A DNA stretch of 64,000 bases from Chitinispirillaceae bacterium (GTDB lineage: Bacteria > Fibrobacterota > Chitinivibrionia > Chitinivibrionales > Chitinispirillaceae), in NCBI GenBank assembly GCA_016929595.1, contig JAFGIN010000068.1, positions 1 to 64,000 on the forward strand. The letters are read 5' to 3'. This document shows positions 1-8,875 of this stretch, in pieces. The notes under the pieces were generated by a model, which did no database searches, was not told the origin of the DNA, and worked only from the letters and a program-made list of their open reading frames with translations. The translations under genes were made by a program, and so were the position numbers. The first letter of the stretch is position 1. Each line of letters begins with the position of its first letter.

Positions 1-507
1 AATTTCGAGATCAGTGACCCAGGCTTCCCACGGGTTCTTTTCTTTACTGTCAACCCTTATGCCAATCCAGGGACAATTTAAAACCTGAACATTCATAATT
101 TTGATATGGCTCCCACCGTCGCTGCGGATTCCGTAGCCATTGGTACCACCTTTCAGGATCATATCGTGCACCTGGAATCCGTCAAACCTGTTTTTTATAC
201 CCCAGCCACTGAAATCTCTGGTAAGAGTATTGCCATGGCAATACAATTTCACGTTTGCTGCAGGCACGACGATCGTACCGGTCAACGATCCACCGGTTAA
301 AACATGGACTTCGCGGTTACTGCCCATGCAGCTGTTAATCGCCGTACTCAGGCTGGATGAAGTGCCGGCCTGTGTACCATTAATTTTCCAATAATACGTG
401 CTGCCTGACTTCCCGACTTCATTATCGTATGCATAAGCACCATTCAAGAATAGTGCCGCGAAAGATAAACATAAAACACTGTTGAATAATTTTTTGAATG
501 TTATCAT
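1..507 (-). CDS. Secreted parallel beta-helix (pectate-lyase-like) protein, 3' part cut by window edge
   Basis: The frame is open from an ATG at 507 to the left edge (169 codons), so the C-terminus is missing. An AAAGG ribosome-binding site lies nine bases before the ATG. Residues 1-26 form a signal peptide (MITFKKLFN, hydrophobic core, ending AYA). The mature part starts with a short strand-rich region and then runs of the type LKGGTNGYGIRSDGG and IKIMNVQVLNCPWIGI, which are typical rungs of a right-handed parallel beta-helix, the fold of pectate lyases and related polysaccharide lyases. No catalytic residue can be placed because the protein is incomplete. It lies downstream of the PL9-like gene on the same strand and is probably the last or near-last gene of the pectin/arabinan locus. 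The family assignment is by fold only. Confidence 0.6.
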   Translation of the reverse strand, partial: MITFKKLFNSVLCLSFAALFLNGAYAYDNEVGKSGSTYYWKINGTQAGTSSSLSTAINSCMGSNREVHVLTGGSLTGTIVVPAANVKLYCHGNTLTRDFSGWGIKNRFDGFQVHDMILKGGTNGYGIRSDGGSHIKIMNVQVLNCPWIGIRVDSKEKNPWEAWVTDLEI

Positions 508-756
508 TTTTAAAAGCCTTTCATTTGAGTTTTTGATTCACTGAATGATAGCTACATCCTGGGTCAAGCTGGATGTACACTCAAACCGATCACCACACTG
601 GTGGTTTTATTCAAAGAATCCCGTTTTTCAACAACTCATAACCTGACTATGTTTAAAATCGGTAAATTGATTAAAAAAAGAATCCGAACTATATTTCGCA
701 AGACGATGCATCGATCAGTCGTAAGTGATCTGCAATAAGACTATCAGGAGTGATTT

Positions 757-2301
757 TTATCGTAAGTTTAAAACTTTTGACCGACAATACGCTCCAGATG
801 GTGCGTTTATATCACGGATGATAATCTGGCAGCTTCGGTTACCAGTATGTACTATGCTGCGCCCCGACAAATCATATAAAATATCATTGGTATAGTTAAA
901 TGGCGTCGGCATCGCGGTGAGTACATGTGACATTTGGAATGCAGGTTTTGCACTGGTACCGGTTGTTGCCAGGTATTCAAAAGCTCCCAGATCCGGAGCG
1001 CTCCCTGAAAACGGCAGCCCGATATCCTTACCGGCATCAATCAGTTTACTTCCTTTGGCAAGTTTCATGAAATCGATATCCGGCAGACTTCCATCTGCTT
1101 TACGTGGCCCAAAAACGCCTGTGGTGTCGGTACTGACAAAATCATCTTCTGAAATTTTCAAACCGGGAATATCCCACGTGTTATTTGAGGCATCAATCCC
1201 GGAACCCTCACAGTTTCTCACGGTTCCGTTGAATGAAATATTGTTTCTCAGGATGGCTTTATCGACCCTGGTATATTTCGACCCTCCGGAGATGGTAATC
1301 CCCTGCATGAACACATTGCCGCCTTTATTGCCGAACGACGTATTGTTATACCATTTACACGGAACGGGATGATAATTTGCATTTAATCCCCGGTCGCCGT
1401 TCAGGAACGAGACACAGTTTCTGACAATGTTCTGCGGAAATATAGCAGGCAGTTTGTTCGGCGGCAGATCATAGCCGCCAGCTTTAATACCCTGCCCGTT
1501 ACCGGAAAGTGGTCGTTCCATTTTACCAGGTTTGTAGCCGTTAAGCCAGAACCAACTGTTTTCAAAAACGACAGCAGTATTCTGATGGATACAGTCGATA
1601 CCGTCATCAGAGTTCCACCATCCCCGGCAACCACTGATGATGGTAGTATCGGTAGCTGCCTCCTGGTAATGAATACCGAAACCGTCCGCGTTCTGACCAT
1701 CTCCCTGGCCCGATAACGGATCGTAGTTGTTGTATGAGTCACAATTAAGAATGAGATGCCCCCCCGTTCCATACAGCAAGGCAAGACCGGTTCCTCCATT
1801 ATCATGAAATGTACATAACTCGAAATTGACATGAGCGCTTCGGTTGACAACAACACAACAGGGGGTACCGGCATTGTACTGTGGAACATTGCAGAACTCA
1901 ATTCCTTTGAAATACAACCAGTCGCTGTTGCTGATACTTACTCCGTCGGTTTGTGTCGTTATTCCTGAAAAATCAAAAACTGGCCGTTCTTTCTGATAAG
2001 CTATGAAATAGATTCTTTTTTTGTCAGATGAACCACTTTTCCTCAGAGAAATGCCTGCTTTTAACTCATATTTCCCGCCTCGAATGTAGACTGTATCTCC
2101 TGCGACTGCTTTGTCACATCCTTTTTTAAGTGAGAGAAACGGTTTTTCTTTCGTACCGGAAGCAGCGTCATCTCCATTCGGTGCAACGAAATAAACTGCG
2201 GCTGACAAAATGTTGACAATAAAAAAGAAGATCGATAGTGAATCCCGGTAAATACGGGTATTTTGGTTGTTACTCCGGAACCAATTGTTAGTCATCATCA
2301 T
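757..2301 (-). CDS. Secreted right-handed beta-helix protein, PL9-like pectate lyase
   Basis: A 514-residue exported protein. A hydrophobic segment at about residues 20-36 is the likely signal sequence. It is followed by FVAPNGDDAASGTKEKPF and GDTVYIRGGKY, the N-terminal signature shared by PL9 pectate lyases and DUF1565-type beta-helix proteins. Further rungs include NSDDGIDCIHQNTAV and GDRGLNANYHPVPCKWYNN, which resemble the calcium-site and active-site region of PL9 enzymes that cleave polygalacturonate by beta-elimination with a lysine base. The last 60 residues (LYDLSGRSI and following) look like a T9SS-type sorting tail. An AAAGGAG box sits just before a run of three ATG codons, so the exact start may be 2301, 2298 or 2295. 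The PL9 family is an inference from motif similarity; a non-catalytic beta-helix protein is possible. Confidence 0.7.
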   Translation of the reverse strand: MMMTNNWFRSNNQNTRIYRDSLSIFFFIVNILSAAVYFVAPNGDDAASGTKEKPFLSLKKGCDKAVAGDTVYIRGGKYELKAGISLRKSGSSDKKRIYFIAYQKERPVFDFSGITTQTDGVSISNSDWLYFKGIEFCNVPQYNAGTPCCVVVNRSAHVNFELCTFHDNGGTGLALLYGTGGHLILNCDSYNNYDPLSGQGDGQNADGFGIHYQEAATDTTIISGCRGWWNSDDGIDCIHQNTAVVFENSWFWLNGYKPGKMERPLSGNGQGIKAGGYDLPPNKLPAIFPQNIVRNCVSFLNGDRGLNANYHPVPCKWYNNTSFGNKGGNVFMQGITISGGSKYTRVDKAILRNNISFNGTVRNCEGSGIDASNNTWDIPGLKISEDDFVSTDTTGVFGPRKADGSLPDIDFMKLAKGSKLIDAGKDIGLPFSGSAPDLGAFEYLATTGTSAKPAFQMSHVLTAMPTPFNYTNDILYDLSGRSIVHTGNRSCQIIIRDINAPSGAYCRSKVLNLR

Positions 2302-2392
2302 AAATCTCCTTTTGTATTGTTAACGAAATCGTAAATTAAAAAATCAAATTGTAAACGGATATTCAGAATTAAAGTGCATAAATTTATCAATT

Positions 2393-4078
2393 TTATCTAC
2401 CATCATTTGCCGGGTCATTATAATATTCGAGCATGAATTCAAAAGGCGTATCTCGATTCGCAGTCAAAATACCGTTGTTTACTTGAAGCTGAGCGACCTG
2501 CAGGCAGGAACCTTCCTTACCTCCAATTTCTGCAAAGTAAACAATGTACGCTTTGTCCTTCTGTATAACCACACTGCAGTGTTTTCCATCCACGCCAGTT
2601 TCGCCAGAGCGTGACCCTGCGCCAGAAAGAATATTCGCCTGGGTAACCCAGCTGCGGCCATCTACAGACCGCTTTACTACCAGCCCTCCGTTCCTACTAT
2701 CACTAGTAGGATCCCATATGATCCAGTAGTAATTTTTCCAGTAAAAAACATACGGGGCTTCCCCGGTCCGGGGTGAAGAGCTGTTATCGACTTTCCAGTT
2801 CGTCAGGTCATTGCTTACCATCACGTCGGAAAATTTCCCCCATAAATACCATTTTCCGTCTCCTAGTTTGTGAACGGTGGCATCGATGCCCTGATGTATC
2901 GACTTGAAAGGAACCTGATCGTAACTCCATCCATCGAGGGGATCCGTTGCTGTCAGGTGTACAATAGAAGCAATGCTCTCATTCCAGGAGCTTAGAACTC
3001 CGGGAGTAATGGATGCATACATATGAAATAAACCCTTGTTGTAAATTACTTCGACAGCCCAGAAAGTATTTTTTTTCTGATCCCAGTTCAGGTCTTTTTT
3101 GCCGGTCAGTTTTGCAATTCCCCGGTATTGCCAGGTAGCACCGCCATCAAAGCTTGACGTAATACCTATATCTGTCCCGAACACCCATTGTACGCCGGTA
3201 CAACCCTGGCAACAATTTACCCGCCGGTTGGTGTAAAAAATCCAATACGCTTTTTCCTGTGGATTCCAGATGATGGTTGGATCTGCAGCACCATTGCAAA
3301 CCGGATCTCGAAAGAGCGGAGCCGGGGCTGTCTGTATTGAAGTAAGAGAGTCGAGTGTAATGTCATCAAGAGAGTCGGTGAGCTTTGAGAGTGCAATTTT
3401 TGTTGCTTTATAACCAGCCTTCCAAAGATGAAGAGTATCGGTGACTGAAGCTGCTGCAGAGGATGCAGATCTGATTGGCAAAGTTGCCCCTGTTTCTCCT
3501 CTGCCAATGCCAACTATTGTATTGTTAAACAATGTCACAAGGTGGTACTCCAATGTTGTTTGAGAGTCATCTTTGACTGTCAAGATGTAATTGCCTGACC
3601 ATGACTTTTTCGCTGCTGTATTTGAAATGAAGTTGATCTGATCTTTGTTATCGTTCTGATATACGACTCTTGTCAGATGCTTTCCTTGAAGATCATACAA
3701 ACTGATCGTGGTACCATATTGAAAACCGTCAGGTTTAAGGATTCCACCATTCCTAATAAGTAATTGAGTCGGTTTGAGCCCTCTTCGGTGGTTGTCGATT
3801 ACTACCTTTCCGTTACTAAGCAAAAATGAACCATCGACAGTTGAATAGACCGGCTGTCCTGCAACCAGAAGACGAACAATAACCGAATCGATGGGCTTCC
3901 CGCTTCCATGTGATGAAATAACCTTCCCTCTCAGAAATATTTGATTTTGTTCGGCTGTTGCTACTGTAGAAAACCCGATCATGCAGCATAATACAAAAAG
4001 TATTCTGACTGTCTCAGAATGAATTATTTCCTTTATTTCATTAAAAGACATTCCAAAAAATGAAACTGTTTTTAGCAT
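2393..4078 (-). CDS. Secreted GH43-type glycosidase with N-terminal sorting/Ig-like module
   Basis: A 561-residue protein. Residues 1-43 contain a long n-region and a hydrophobic signal segment ending ATA. Residues 45-235 hold a carboxypeptidase-regulatory-like strand region and a sort-domain-like motif (SLYDLQGKHLTRVV), here placed before the catalytic domain rather than at the C-terminus. From about residue 250 a five-bladed GH43-type propeller begins: AADPTII carries the candidate base Asp, GIDATVHKLGDG the pKa-modulating Asp, and GEAPYVFYW the acid Glu. Probable substrates are arabinan or arabinose side chains, judged from its neighbours; the subfamily cannot be fixed by eye. It is transcribed between the truncated GH43 remnant and the PL9-like gene. 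The start could also be the ATG nine codons further in (MSFNEI). Confidence 0.75.
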   Translation of the reverse strand: MLKTVSFFGMSFNEIKEIIHSETVRILFVLCCMIGFSTVATAEQNQIFLRGKVISSHGSGKPIDSVIVRLLVAGQPVYSTVDGSFLLSNGKVVIDNHRRGLKPTQLLIRNGGILKPDGFQYGTTISLYDLQGKHLTRVVYQNDNKDQINFISNTAAKKSWSGNYILTVKDDSQTTLEYHLVTLFNNTIVGIGRGETGATLPIRSASSAAASVTDTLHLWKAGYKATKIALSKLTDSLDDITLDSLTSIQTAPAPLFRDPVCNGAADPTIIWNPQEKAYWIFYTNRRVNCCQGCTGVQWVFGTDIGITSSFDGGATWQYRGIAKLTGKKDLNWDQKKNTFWAVEVIYNKGLFHMYASITPGVLSSWNESIASIVHLTATDPLDGWSYDQVPFKSIHQGIDATVHKLGDGKWYLWGKFSDVMVSNDLTNWKVDNSSSPRTGEAPYVFYWKNYYWIIWDPTSDSRNGGLVVKRSVDGRSWVTQANILSGAGSRSGETGVDGKHCSVVIQKDKAYIVYFAEIGGKEGSCLQVAQLQVNNGILTANRDTPFEFMLEYYNDPANDGR

Positions 4079-4086
4079 TGTCAGAG

Positions 4087-4476
4087 TTACCTTTCAGTCA
4101 AATTCCGTTTAAGGTAAATTCCTGCTGGTAATTTGCTGGTATTTATTCCACAGCATCGCTTTCCCAGAATCGAATAGATCTGTTCTTCGGATTTTAGCTT
4201 TTCATTTTTATAAATAAACCTTTTAACGATATCAGTGTGTTGTCTTTTTGCCTGTGTGTGGGTACTATTATGAATTATAGTTTGCCCACCGGTAATAATC
4301 GTACCTTTTTTAGGATCCATTGTGAGCCAATCTTCAGAATCAAGATAAACAGGTTTAATATTGAGAAGTGCATCTCCCGTTGGCGCAGTATAAGCATGGT
4401 AACTCATAAAGAGCGTATCATTTTCCCAGAAAAATCCGGAACAGCCCATGCCAGCATGCCGCACTGAACCATATTT
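4087..4476 (-). pseudogene. 5'-truncated GH43 gene remnant with intact C-terminal tail
   Basis: The reading frame opens directly after a TAA and encodes about 130 residues that begin in the middle of a fold: YGSVRHAGMGCSGFFWE and then DTLFMSYHAYTAPTGDALL. This matches the last blade of GH43 arabinanase-type enzymes, including the conserved His region (RHAG) and the SYHAY strand. A T9SS-like tail follows (IYSILGKRCCGINTSKLPAG). There is no ATG, signal peptide or catalytic Asp/Glu. The only possible start is a GTG at 4464 with no ribosome-binding site. The upstream neighbour ends 40 bases away and has its own complete C-terminus, so this is not a frameshifted part of that gene. It is best read as the surviving 3' end of a deleted or recombined GH43 gene. 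Confidence 0.75.
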
Positions 4477-4516
4477 TTATTTTTTTACATAAACGTCATC
4501 AAATCCGTATTATTTC

Positions 4517-5755
4517 TCACCAGATAAGTTTAGAGTTATATTTTTGATTTGCGCCAGAATAGATAAGAAAATACATGGAATTGGCGGTCATTGTTCTGCT
4601 CATATCTGATTTGTACATAATGGTTTTGTATTTTTTAATTTTACAGGTAAAAATAGATTTCCCATCCAGGGAAAAAAGCTGAACGCTGTTAAAAACATTC
4701 GGATCGGCAGAAATAACGAGTTGATTTTTCAAAATGGTTACTGTAGGAACATTGTCTTTGGAATTTGAACTGACAGCTTTGTTACCGGTGGTTTCGAAAT
4801 GAAAACCAGCAGTAGAATTGTCAAGTATGAGGCCGGTAGCTGAAAAAACGGTACCATGGCGTGCTCCGCTGGGTTTGACCATATTGTCGGATACACTGTT
4901 CCAGGTAATCAGATCTGCAGATTTTCGGATGCCATATCTGCTATTTCGATATAAATCATAGTAAAGGAGCCATTCATTTCCACGTTTGATTAGAGAGGGG
5001 CCTTCGACCCAGTCTGAACCAGTAGGTAGAACTTTCGAAAGGTTACCATACGGCCCGGTAATTGAATCTGCTGTTGCGATGCGAAAATTTTTAGCTGCAG
5101 GGGAGCAGGTCTCATCCTTAAATACAAGGATATATTTTCTGTCATTCCGAATAATAAATCCATCTATACAGTTAAAACCAGGATTATAGAAAAGTTTTGT
5201 ATCGGAAAATGTTTTACAATCCTTTGATGTAACATAATACAAACGATGATTGTAGCTGTTATCACATGTAGCAGCTGTTTCATTGAATTTCCCCGGAATT
5301 GTTGTTGACCAGATAATGATGTAATTTGATGATATCTCATCATAAAAAATTTCAGGTGCCCAGCAGTTACGTGCCTTTGGTTCATTTTTCATGACAAAAA
5401 TGGAATCCTGGCGGGACCAGTTGACCAGATCAGCAGATTCCGAATAGCCGATACACCGGTCAGTCCAGCCACTTGTCCAGACCATATGAAATAATCCATC
5501 AGGTCCCCGAACGATACTTGGATCGCGCATCAATCGATCTTTGCCTATTTGAGGACGTAATAATGGTTTATCACGATTTAATGGTGTAAAGCTGATTCCA
5601 TCGGTACTATATGCCAGATACAACCCATTTTGACCATTATCTTTAAAGAAACAAAACAGATATGAAGGATTCCGGACACTGGCTGAAGTATAAGATAAAA
5701 ACAGAGCCAGAATAATAAGTAGCCCATTGAGACTGTGTTGAAGAAAACTTCTCAT
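4517..5755 (-). CDS. Secreted GH43-type glycosidase
   Basis: A 412-residue protein from the ATG at 5755; a longer frame from a TTG at 5782 only adds a charged stretch before the signal peptide. The signal peptide is residues 1-26 (MRSFLQHSL plus a hydrophobic core ending TSAS). The catalytic propeller spans about residues 28-315. LMRDPSIVRGPDG carries the candidate base Asp, CIDGFIIRNDRKY the modulating Asp, WVEGPSLIKR the acid Glu and GARHGTVFS a metal-site His. NCWAPEIFYDE is the typical GH43 blade-two motif. The C-terminal 80 residues form a T9SS-like domain (QLFSLDGKSIFTCKI). Exo-acting arabinosidase or galactosidase activity is plausible from the family, but the subfamily is not resolved. 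Its neighbours are the GH43 remnant downstream and the beta-propeller protein upstream. Confidence 0.75.
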   Translation of the reverse strand: MRSFLQHSLNGLLIILALFLSYTSASVRNPSYLFCFFKDNGQNGLYLAYSTDGISFTPLNRDKPLLRPQIGKDRLMRDPSIVRGPDGLFHMVWTSGWTDRCIGYSESADLVNWSRQDSIFVMKNEPKARNCWAPEIFYDEISSNYIIIWSTTIPGKFNETAATCDNSYNHRLYYVTSKDCKTFSDTKLFYNPGFNCIDGFIIRNDRKYILVFKDETCSPAAKNFRIATADSITGPYGNLSKVLPTGSDWVEGPSLIKRGNEWLLYYDLYRNSRYGIRKSADLITWNSVSDNMVKPSGARHGTVFSATGLILDNSTAGFHFETTGNKAVSSNSKDNVPTVTILKNQLVISADPNVFNSVQLFSLDGKSIFTCKIKKYKTIMYKSDMSRTMTANSMYFLIYSGANQKYNSKLIW

Positions 5756-5844
5756 AGTATCGCTTTCGTATCTATAGGTCAAATTGTATCATATTGTAAA
5801 TTCAAGGCAGGTCACCAATAAATAGTGTCACTGTCCCGAATCAT

Positions 5845-7422
5845 TTATTCAGGAAAATGATTATGCTCTGATAACACTCGCAATAAATATGTTCCCCGAC
5901 TCTTTTCAATCAAATTAAATTTATTTACATTAGTATGTGTTGAATTTACACGCGCAATCATCTTTCCTTGAAGATCAAAAAGCTGAAATGTATAGTGGGA
6001 AATGCTATTGGTTAATGCATCAGGAGTTATTGTTGTTGAAGAAATGCTCTGAATACGTAACGTATTCTGAAAGTCTGTTCCTGACATCTTTTTTGATGCT
6101 GAATTTACAACTCCGGTGGTAATTGTATTTTTGACATACTCACCACCCCAATACCTGGTAAAGAGGTAATGTCGTTTCTGTTGCGGTCGGGGAGCAGGGC
6201 AACCATTGGCGACCTTAGTGATATCGAAATTGTTTTTTGAATAGATCGAGGCATTTGTTTCCGTAAAACTGATAATCTCATCGATACCATCACCATTGAT
6301 ATCTCCAGCCATCATGTAGCCTTCATCAAATGATGCAACTTTACTTACTGCACCATCAAAAAGTGCAGGCTTTTCCGGGCCGCGCCAGATCATTAGATGA
6401 TCTGCTCCCGATCCATCCCAGTTATGGCACATGTAGGCTATGCTTCCCCAGCCCGGTCGGGTTTTATAGTAGCTGGTTTTTCCAGTTCCTGAGATCACAA
6501 AGATTGCTTCACTTCCAGGAGTTCCCCGGTCAACCCGATCCTGCCCGCCGATCTCCAGGCCCGGCTGATTGGGAAGAAAATCTCCAATGGTAATATTCTG
6601 TGGCTCGACTGGCTGGTCATTTCGCCACATAAGTTTTCCGTTCTGATGATAGACGGTGACGTCATTTCCTCCGACCGCGATTTCAGTGCCATTTGATGGG
6701 TCCTGATCGATATCACCTACCCAGATACAATCCGCATGACCCTGCTGGTTCATTGACCATTGCTTTTTTCCATCTGGCGTAAGATAATCGAAGCCGCAGA
6801 AAACCTCTTCACGTCCATCATTATCAAAATCAAAAGGCCAGGGAAAATGACCAGTGTTGCCTTTATATGTCCACAGCTGCTTTCCTGTTCTGTCCATTGC
6901 CCAGATCTGATCATAACGATCTTTAAGAATGATGTCCTGCGGTTTTGCCTTACCTGTCAAATTGGCGATAATGATGCAATCGTGGGCGTTCTGATGCGGG
7001 TAGGAAAAAGAAGATTCCTCCTTACCATCTTTACCATTAAAGATACGCACTTTCCCATTCATGCAGGCAAGTACCTCATTAAAGCCGTCCTGATCGATAT
7101 CATACACCTGAGCAGGGATGTCGGATCCTGCGGATGCACCCTTTGAGGGGTCACCCACCTGCCACAACTTTTTACCGTCACAGTCGTAAACGGTAAGCGA
7201 GTTGACTTCATGACCGATGTACCGATCGTCAGCCATGTTATCAGCCTGCATCATCACCATCTCAAGACGCCCATCACCGGTAACATCACCAAGGAGCATT
7301 CTTTTACCGGTTCCTGCTGCACTGATATCGATCTTTTTAATCAGTACCGGTTGTGAAAATATCGCAGCATTCAAAAAAGTCAAAAGAAGTGAGATGAATA
7401 GAATATTTTTATGATTCTGCAT
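5845..7422 (-). CDS. Secreted FG-GAP/calcium-loop beta-propeller protein, possible rhamnogalacturonan lyase relative
   Basis: A 525-residue exported protein with a signal peptide at residues 1-23 (MQNHKNILF, ending FSQ). The mature part is a series of blades carrying calcium-loop motifs DVTGDGRLE, DIDQDGFNE, DFDNDGREE and DINGDGIDE, interleaved with PQQ/WD-like strands such as DCDGKKLWQVG and DRTGKQLWTYKG. This is the pattern of the propeller in family PL11 rhamnogalacturonan lyases, and also of non-enzymatic FG-GAP proteins. The C-terminus (QLFDLQGKMIARV) is a T9SS-like sorting domain. A good AAAGG site precedes the ATG. Its setting among arabinan and pectin enzymes favours a role on the rhamnogalacturonan backbone, but the N-terminal fibronectin-like domain of classic PL11 enzymes is not evident. 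The activity is therefore an inference. Confidence 0.6.
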   Translation of the reverse strand: MQNHKNILFISLLLTFLNAAIFSQPVLIKKIDISAAGTGKRMLLGDVTGDGRLEMVMMQADNMADDRYIGHEVNSLTVYDCDGKKLWQVGDPSKGASAGSDIPAQVYDIDQDGFNEVLACMNGKVRIFNGKDGKEESSFSYPHQNAHDCIIIANLTGKAKPQDIILKDRYDQIWAMDRTGKQLWTYKGNTGHFPWPFDFDNDGREEVFCGFDYLTPDGKKQWSMNQQGHADCIWVGDIDQDPSNGTEIAVGGNDVTVYHQNGKLMWRNDQPVEPQNITIGDFLPNQPGLEIGGQDRVDRGTPGSEAIFVISGTGKTSYYKTRPGWGSIAYMCHNWDGSGADHLMIWRGPEKPALFDGAVSKVASFDEGYMMAGDINGDGIDEIISFTETNASIYSKNNFDITKVANGCPAPRPQQKRHYLFTRYWGGEYVKNTITTGVVNSASKKMSGTDFQNTLRIQSISSTTITPDALTNSISHYTFQLFDLQGKMIARVNSTHTNVNKFNLIEKSRGTYLLRVLSEHNHFPE

Positions 7423-7525
7423 AGCTGGCCTTTCTTATGAAATAATTTTTTACCTCAGTGGCGATGCATGCGCCAATTCGGATATAATGTTTACAGATAC
7501 ATTGTACACATCTCCCGGCGCACTC

Positions 7526-8791
7526 TTAATGAACCATGAATTTTTCATATACGATCCGTTTGTCCCCATACATGCAGGCGACATGCAAACCAGGTTTAAA
7601 CTGTGAAACATTAAAAAACAGTTCCATTGTATTGACGTTATTGTGTCGTGCGACAATTTTACCTGCAAGATCCGTAACGCTGATTGAATTCAGCGTAAAA
7701 CCGCTTTTTATCACCAGTCGCTTGCCGGATATAGCTAAACGGCACACAGACACCCTTTTATCAACAGGTTGACGATTTTTTGCAGGAGTAACAAACTCAT
7801 CACCTTTATCCTGCATAAAATCAGGAAACCCGTCTTCTTTCCAGAGTAATACCCGCGCACGGGTATGTCGATTAGGATCACCTAACGGGTCACCCTTGAT
7901 ATTTTTATAGTCACGGGCATGATAAATCATAATATCTGTTTTTCCATCTTCTGCTATCGTAAATGAATTATGCCCGGGTCCATACCGCTTTAGCGCTTCA
8001 TTAGTAAAAAATACGGGTTGTGGAGATTTATGCCAGTTTTTCGCACTTAGTAAATCTGCCTTTTCATCAATCCACAATAGTCCCATGCAGTAGTTGAAAT
8101 CAGTGGCACTCGCTGAATAGGTCACAAATATTTTTCCGTTTCTTTTAATCACCGCCGGGCCTTCATTGACATTATGTCCCTTTCTTTCCCAGGCTAAATC
8201 GGGTTTTGTTATAATTACTTCAGGACCAGTCAGTTTAGTTGCACTTACCATCTGCGATAATAGTAGTGCCGTACCATCTCCTCTGGTTTGCGCCCATATC
8301 AGATATCTTTTTCCATTGTGTTCAAATGATGTGGCATCCAATGAAAAGCCATCTTGCCGGGTGACAATTCTGCCTTCTTCTGTCCAGGTTCCAACCATCG
8401 GGTCCTGTGCTTGATTTGACAGTACAAACATACGGATTTTCCAGGTATCGACCGCTTCACCCGCTGCAAAATAGATGTACCATTTTCCATCAACCTTATG
8501 TAATTCAGGTGCCCAGATATGTGATCCCATTTCACCAGTACGATGTTTATTCCACAATACTTTTTCTGTTGCATACTTCAATCCATTTATACTGTTTGCT
8601 TTCCGCAATACTATACGATCATACGCCGGAACTGTAGCAATCAGATAATAGGTACCATCATCATTTTTATATATCCAGGGATCGGCACGTTTTTCTGCTA
8701 TGGGGTTTTCAAATACAGGTGTTTGTGCTAAACACAGGGAAGGTAAAACAACAGCTATAAAAAAAGTTCTTATTATCTGAAGTAGTTTCAC
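7526..8791 (-). CDS. Secreted GH43 exo-alpha-L-arabinofuranosidase-like enzyme
   Basis: A 421-residue protein starting at a GTG with AGGA six bases upstream. The signal peptide is residues 1-22 (ending CLAQ). The catalytic domain is a well-preserved GH43 propeller: EKRADPWIYKND (base Asp), FSLDATSFEHNGKRY (modulating Asp), HNVNEGPAVIKRNGK (acid Glu), IWAPELHKVDGKWYIYF (blade two) and GPGHNSF (metal His). The overall pattern resembles the GH43 subfamily of exo-1,5-arabinofuranosidases, which release arabinose from linear arabinan. A C-terminal T9SS-like tail follows (SVTDLAGKIVARHN). The product would complement the endo-arabinanase encoded at 11792-13021. About 100 bases without a recognisable signal separate it from the propeller gene downstream. 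Confidence 0.82.
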   Translation of the reverse strand: MKLLQIIRTFFIAVVLPSLCLAQTPVFENPIAEKRADPWIYKNDDGTYYLIATVPAYDRIVLRKANSINGLKYATEKVLWNKHRTGEMGSHIWAPELHKVDGKWYIYFAAGEAVDTWKIRMFVLSNQAQDPMVGTWTEEGRIVTRQDGFSLDATSFEHNGKRYLIWAQTRGDGTALLLSQMVSATKLTGPEVIITKPDLAWERKGHNVNEGPAVIKRNGKIFVTYSASATDFNYCMGLLWIDEKADLLSAKNWHKSPQPVFFTNEALKRYGPGHNSFTIAEDGKTDIMIYHARDYKNIKGDPLGDPNRHTRARVLLWKEDGFPDFMQDKGDEFVTPAKNRQPVDKRVSVCRLAISGKRLVIKSGFTLNSISVTDLAGKIVARHNNVNTMELFFNVSQFKPGLHVACMYGDKRIVYEKFMVH

Positions 8792-8875
8792 AATAGATCC
8801 TTTTTGTTAGATCACGTATGTATTTATTCTAAGCAAACTGATTCCCATAGAGAAATGCACCTCTTGTAACCTGTT

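Noticed and set aside
106-394. Two overlapping plus-strand frames at the left edge
   Set aside because: They are antisense to the partial beta-helix gene, which has a signal peptide and ribosome-binding site on the minus strand.
917-1372. 151-codon plus-strand frame opposite the PL9-like gene
   Set aside because: It is a shadow frame antisense to a protein with clear signal peptide, rungs and tail, and has no homology features of its own.
8407-8731. Plus-strand frames opposite the GH43 exo-arabinofuranosidase
   Set aside because: They are shadow frames within a conserved catalytic domain on the minus strand.
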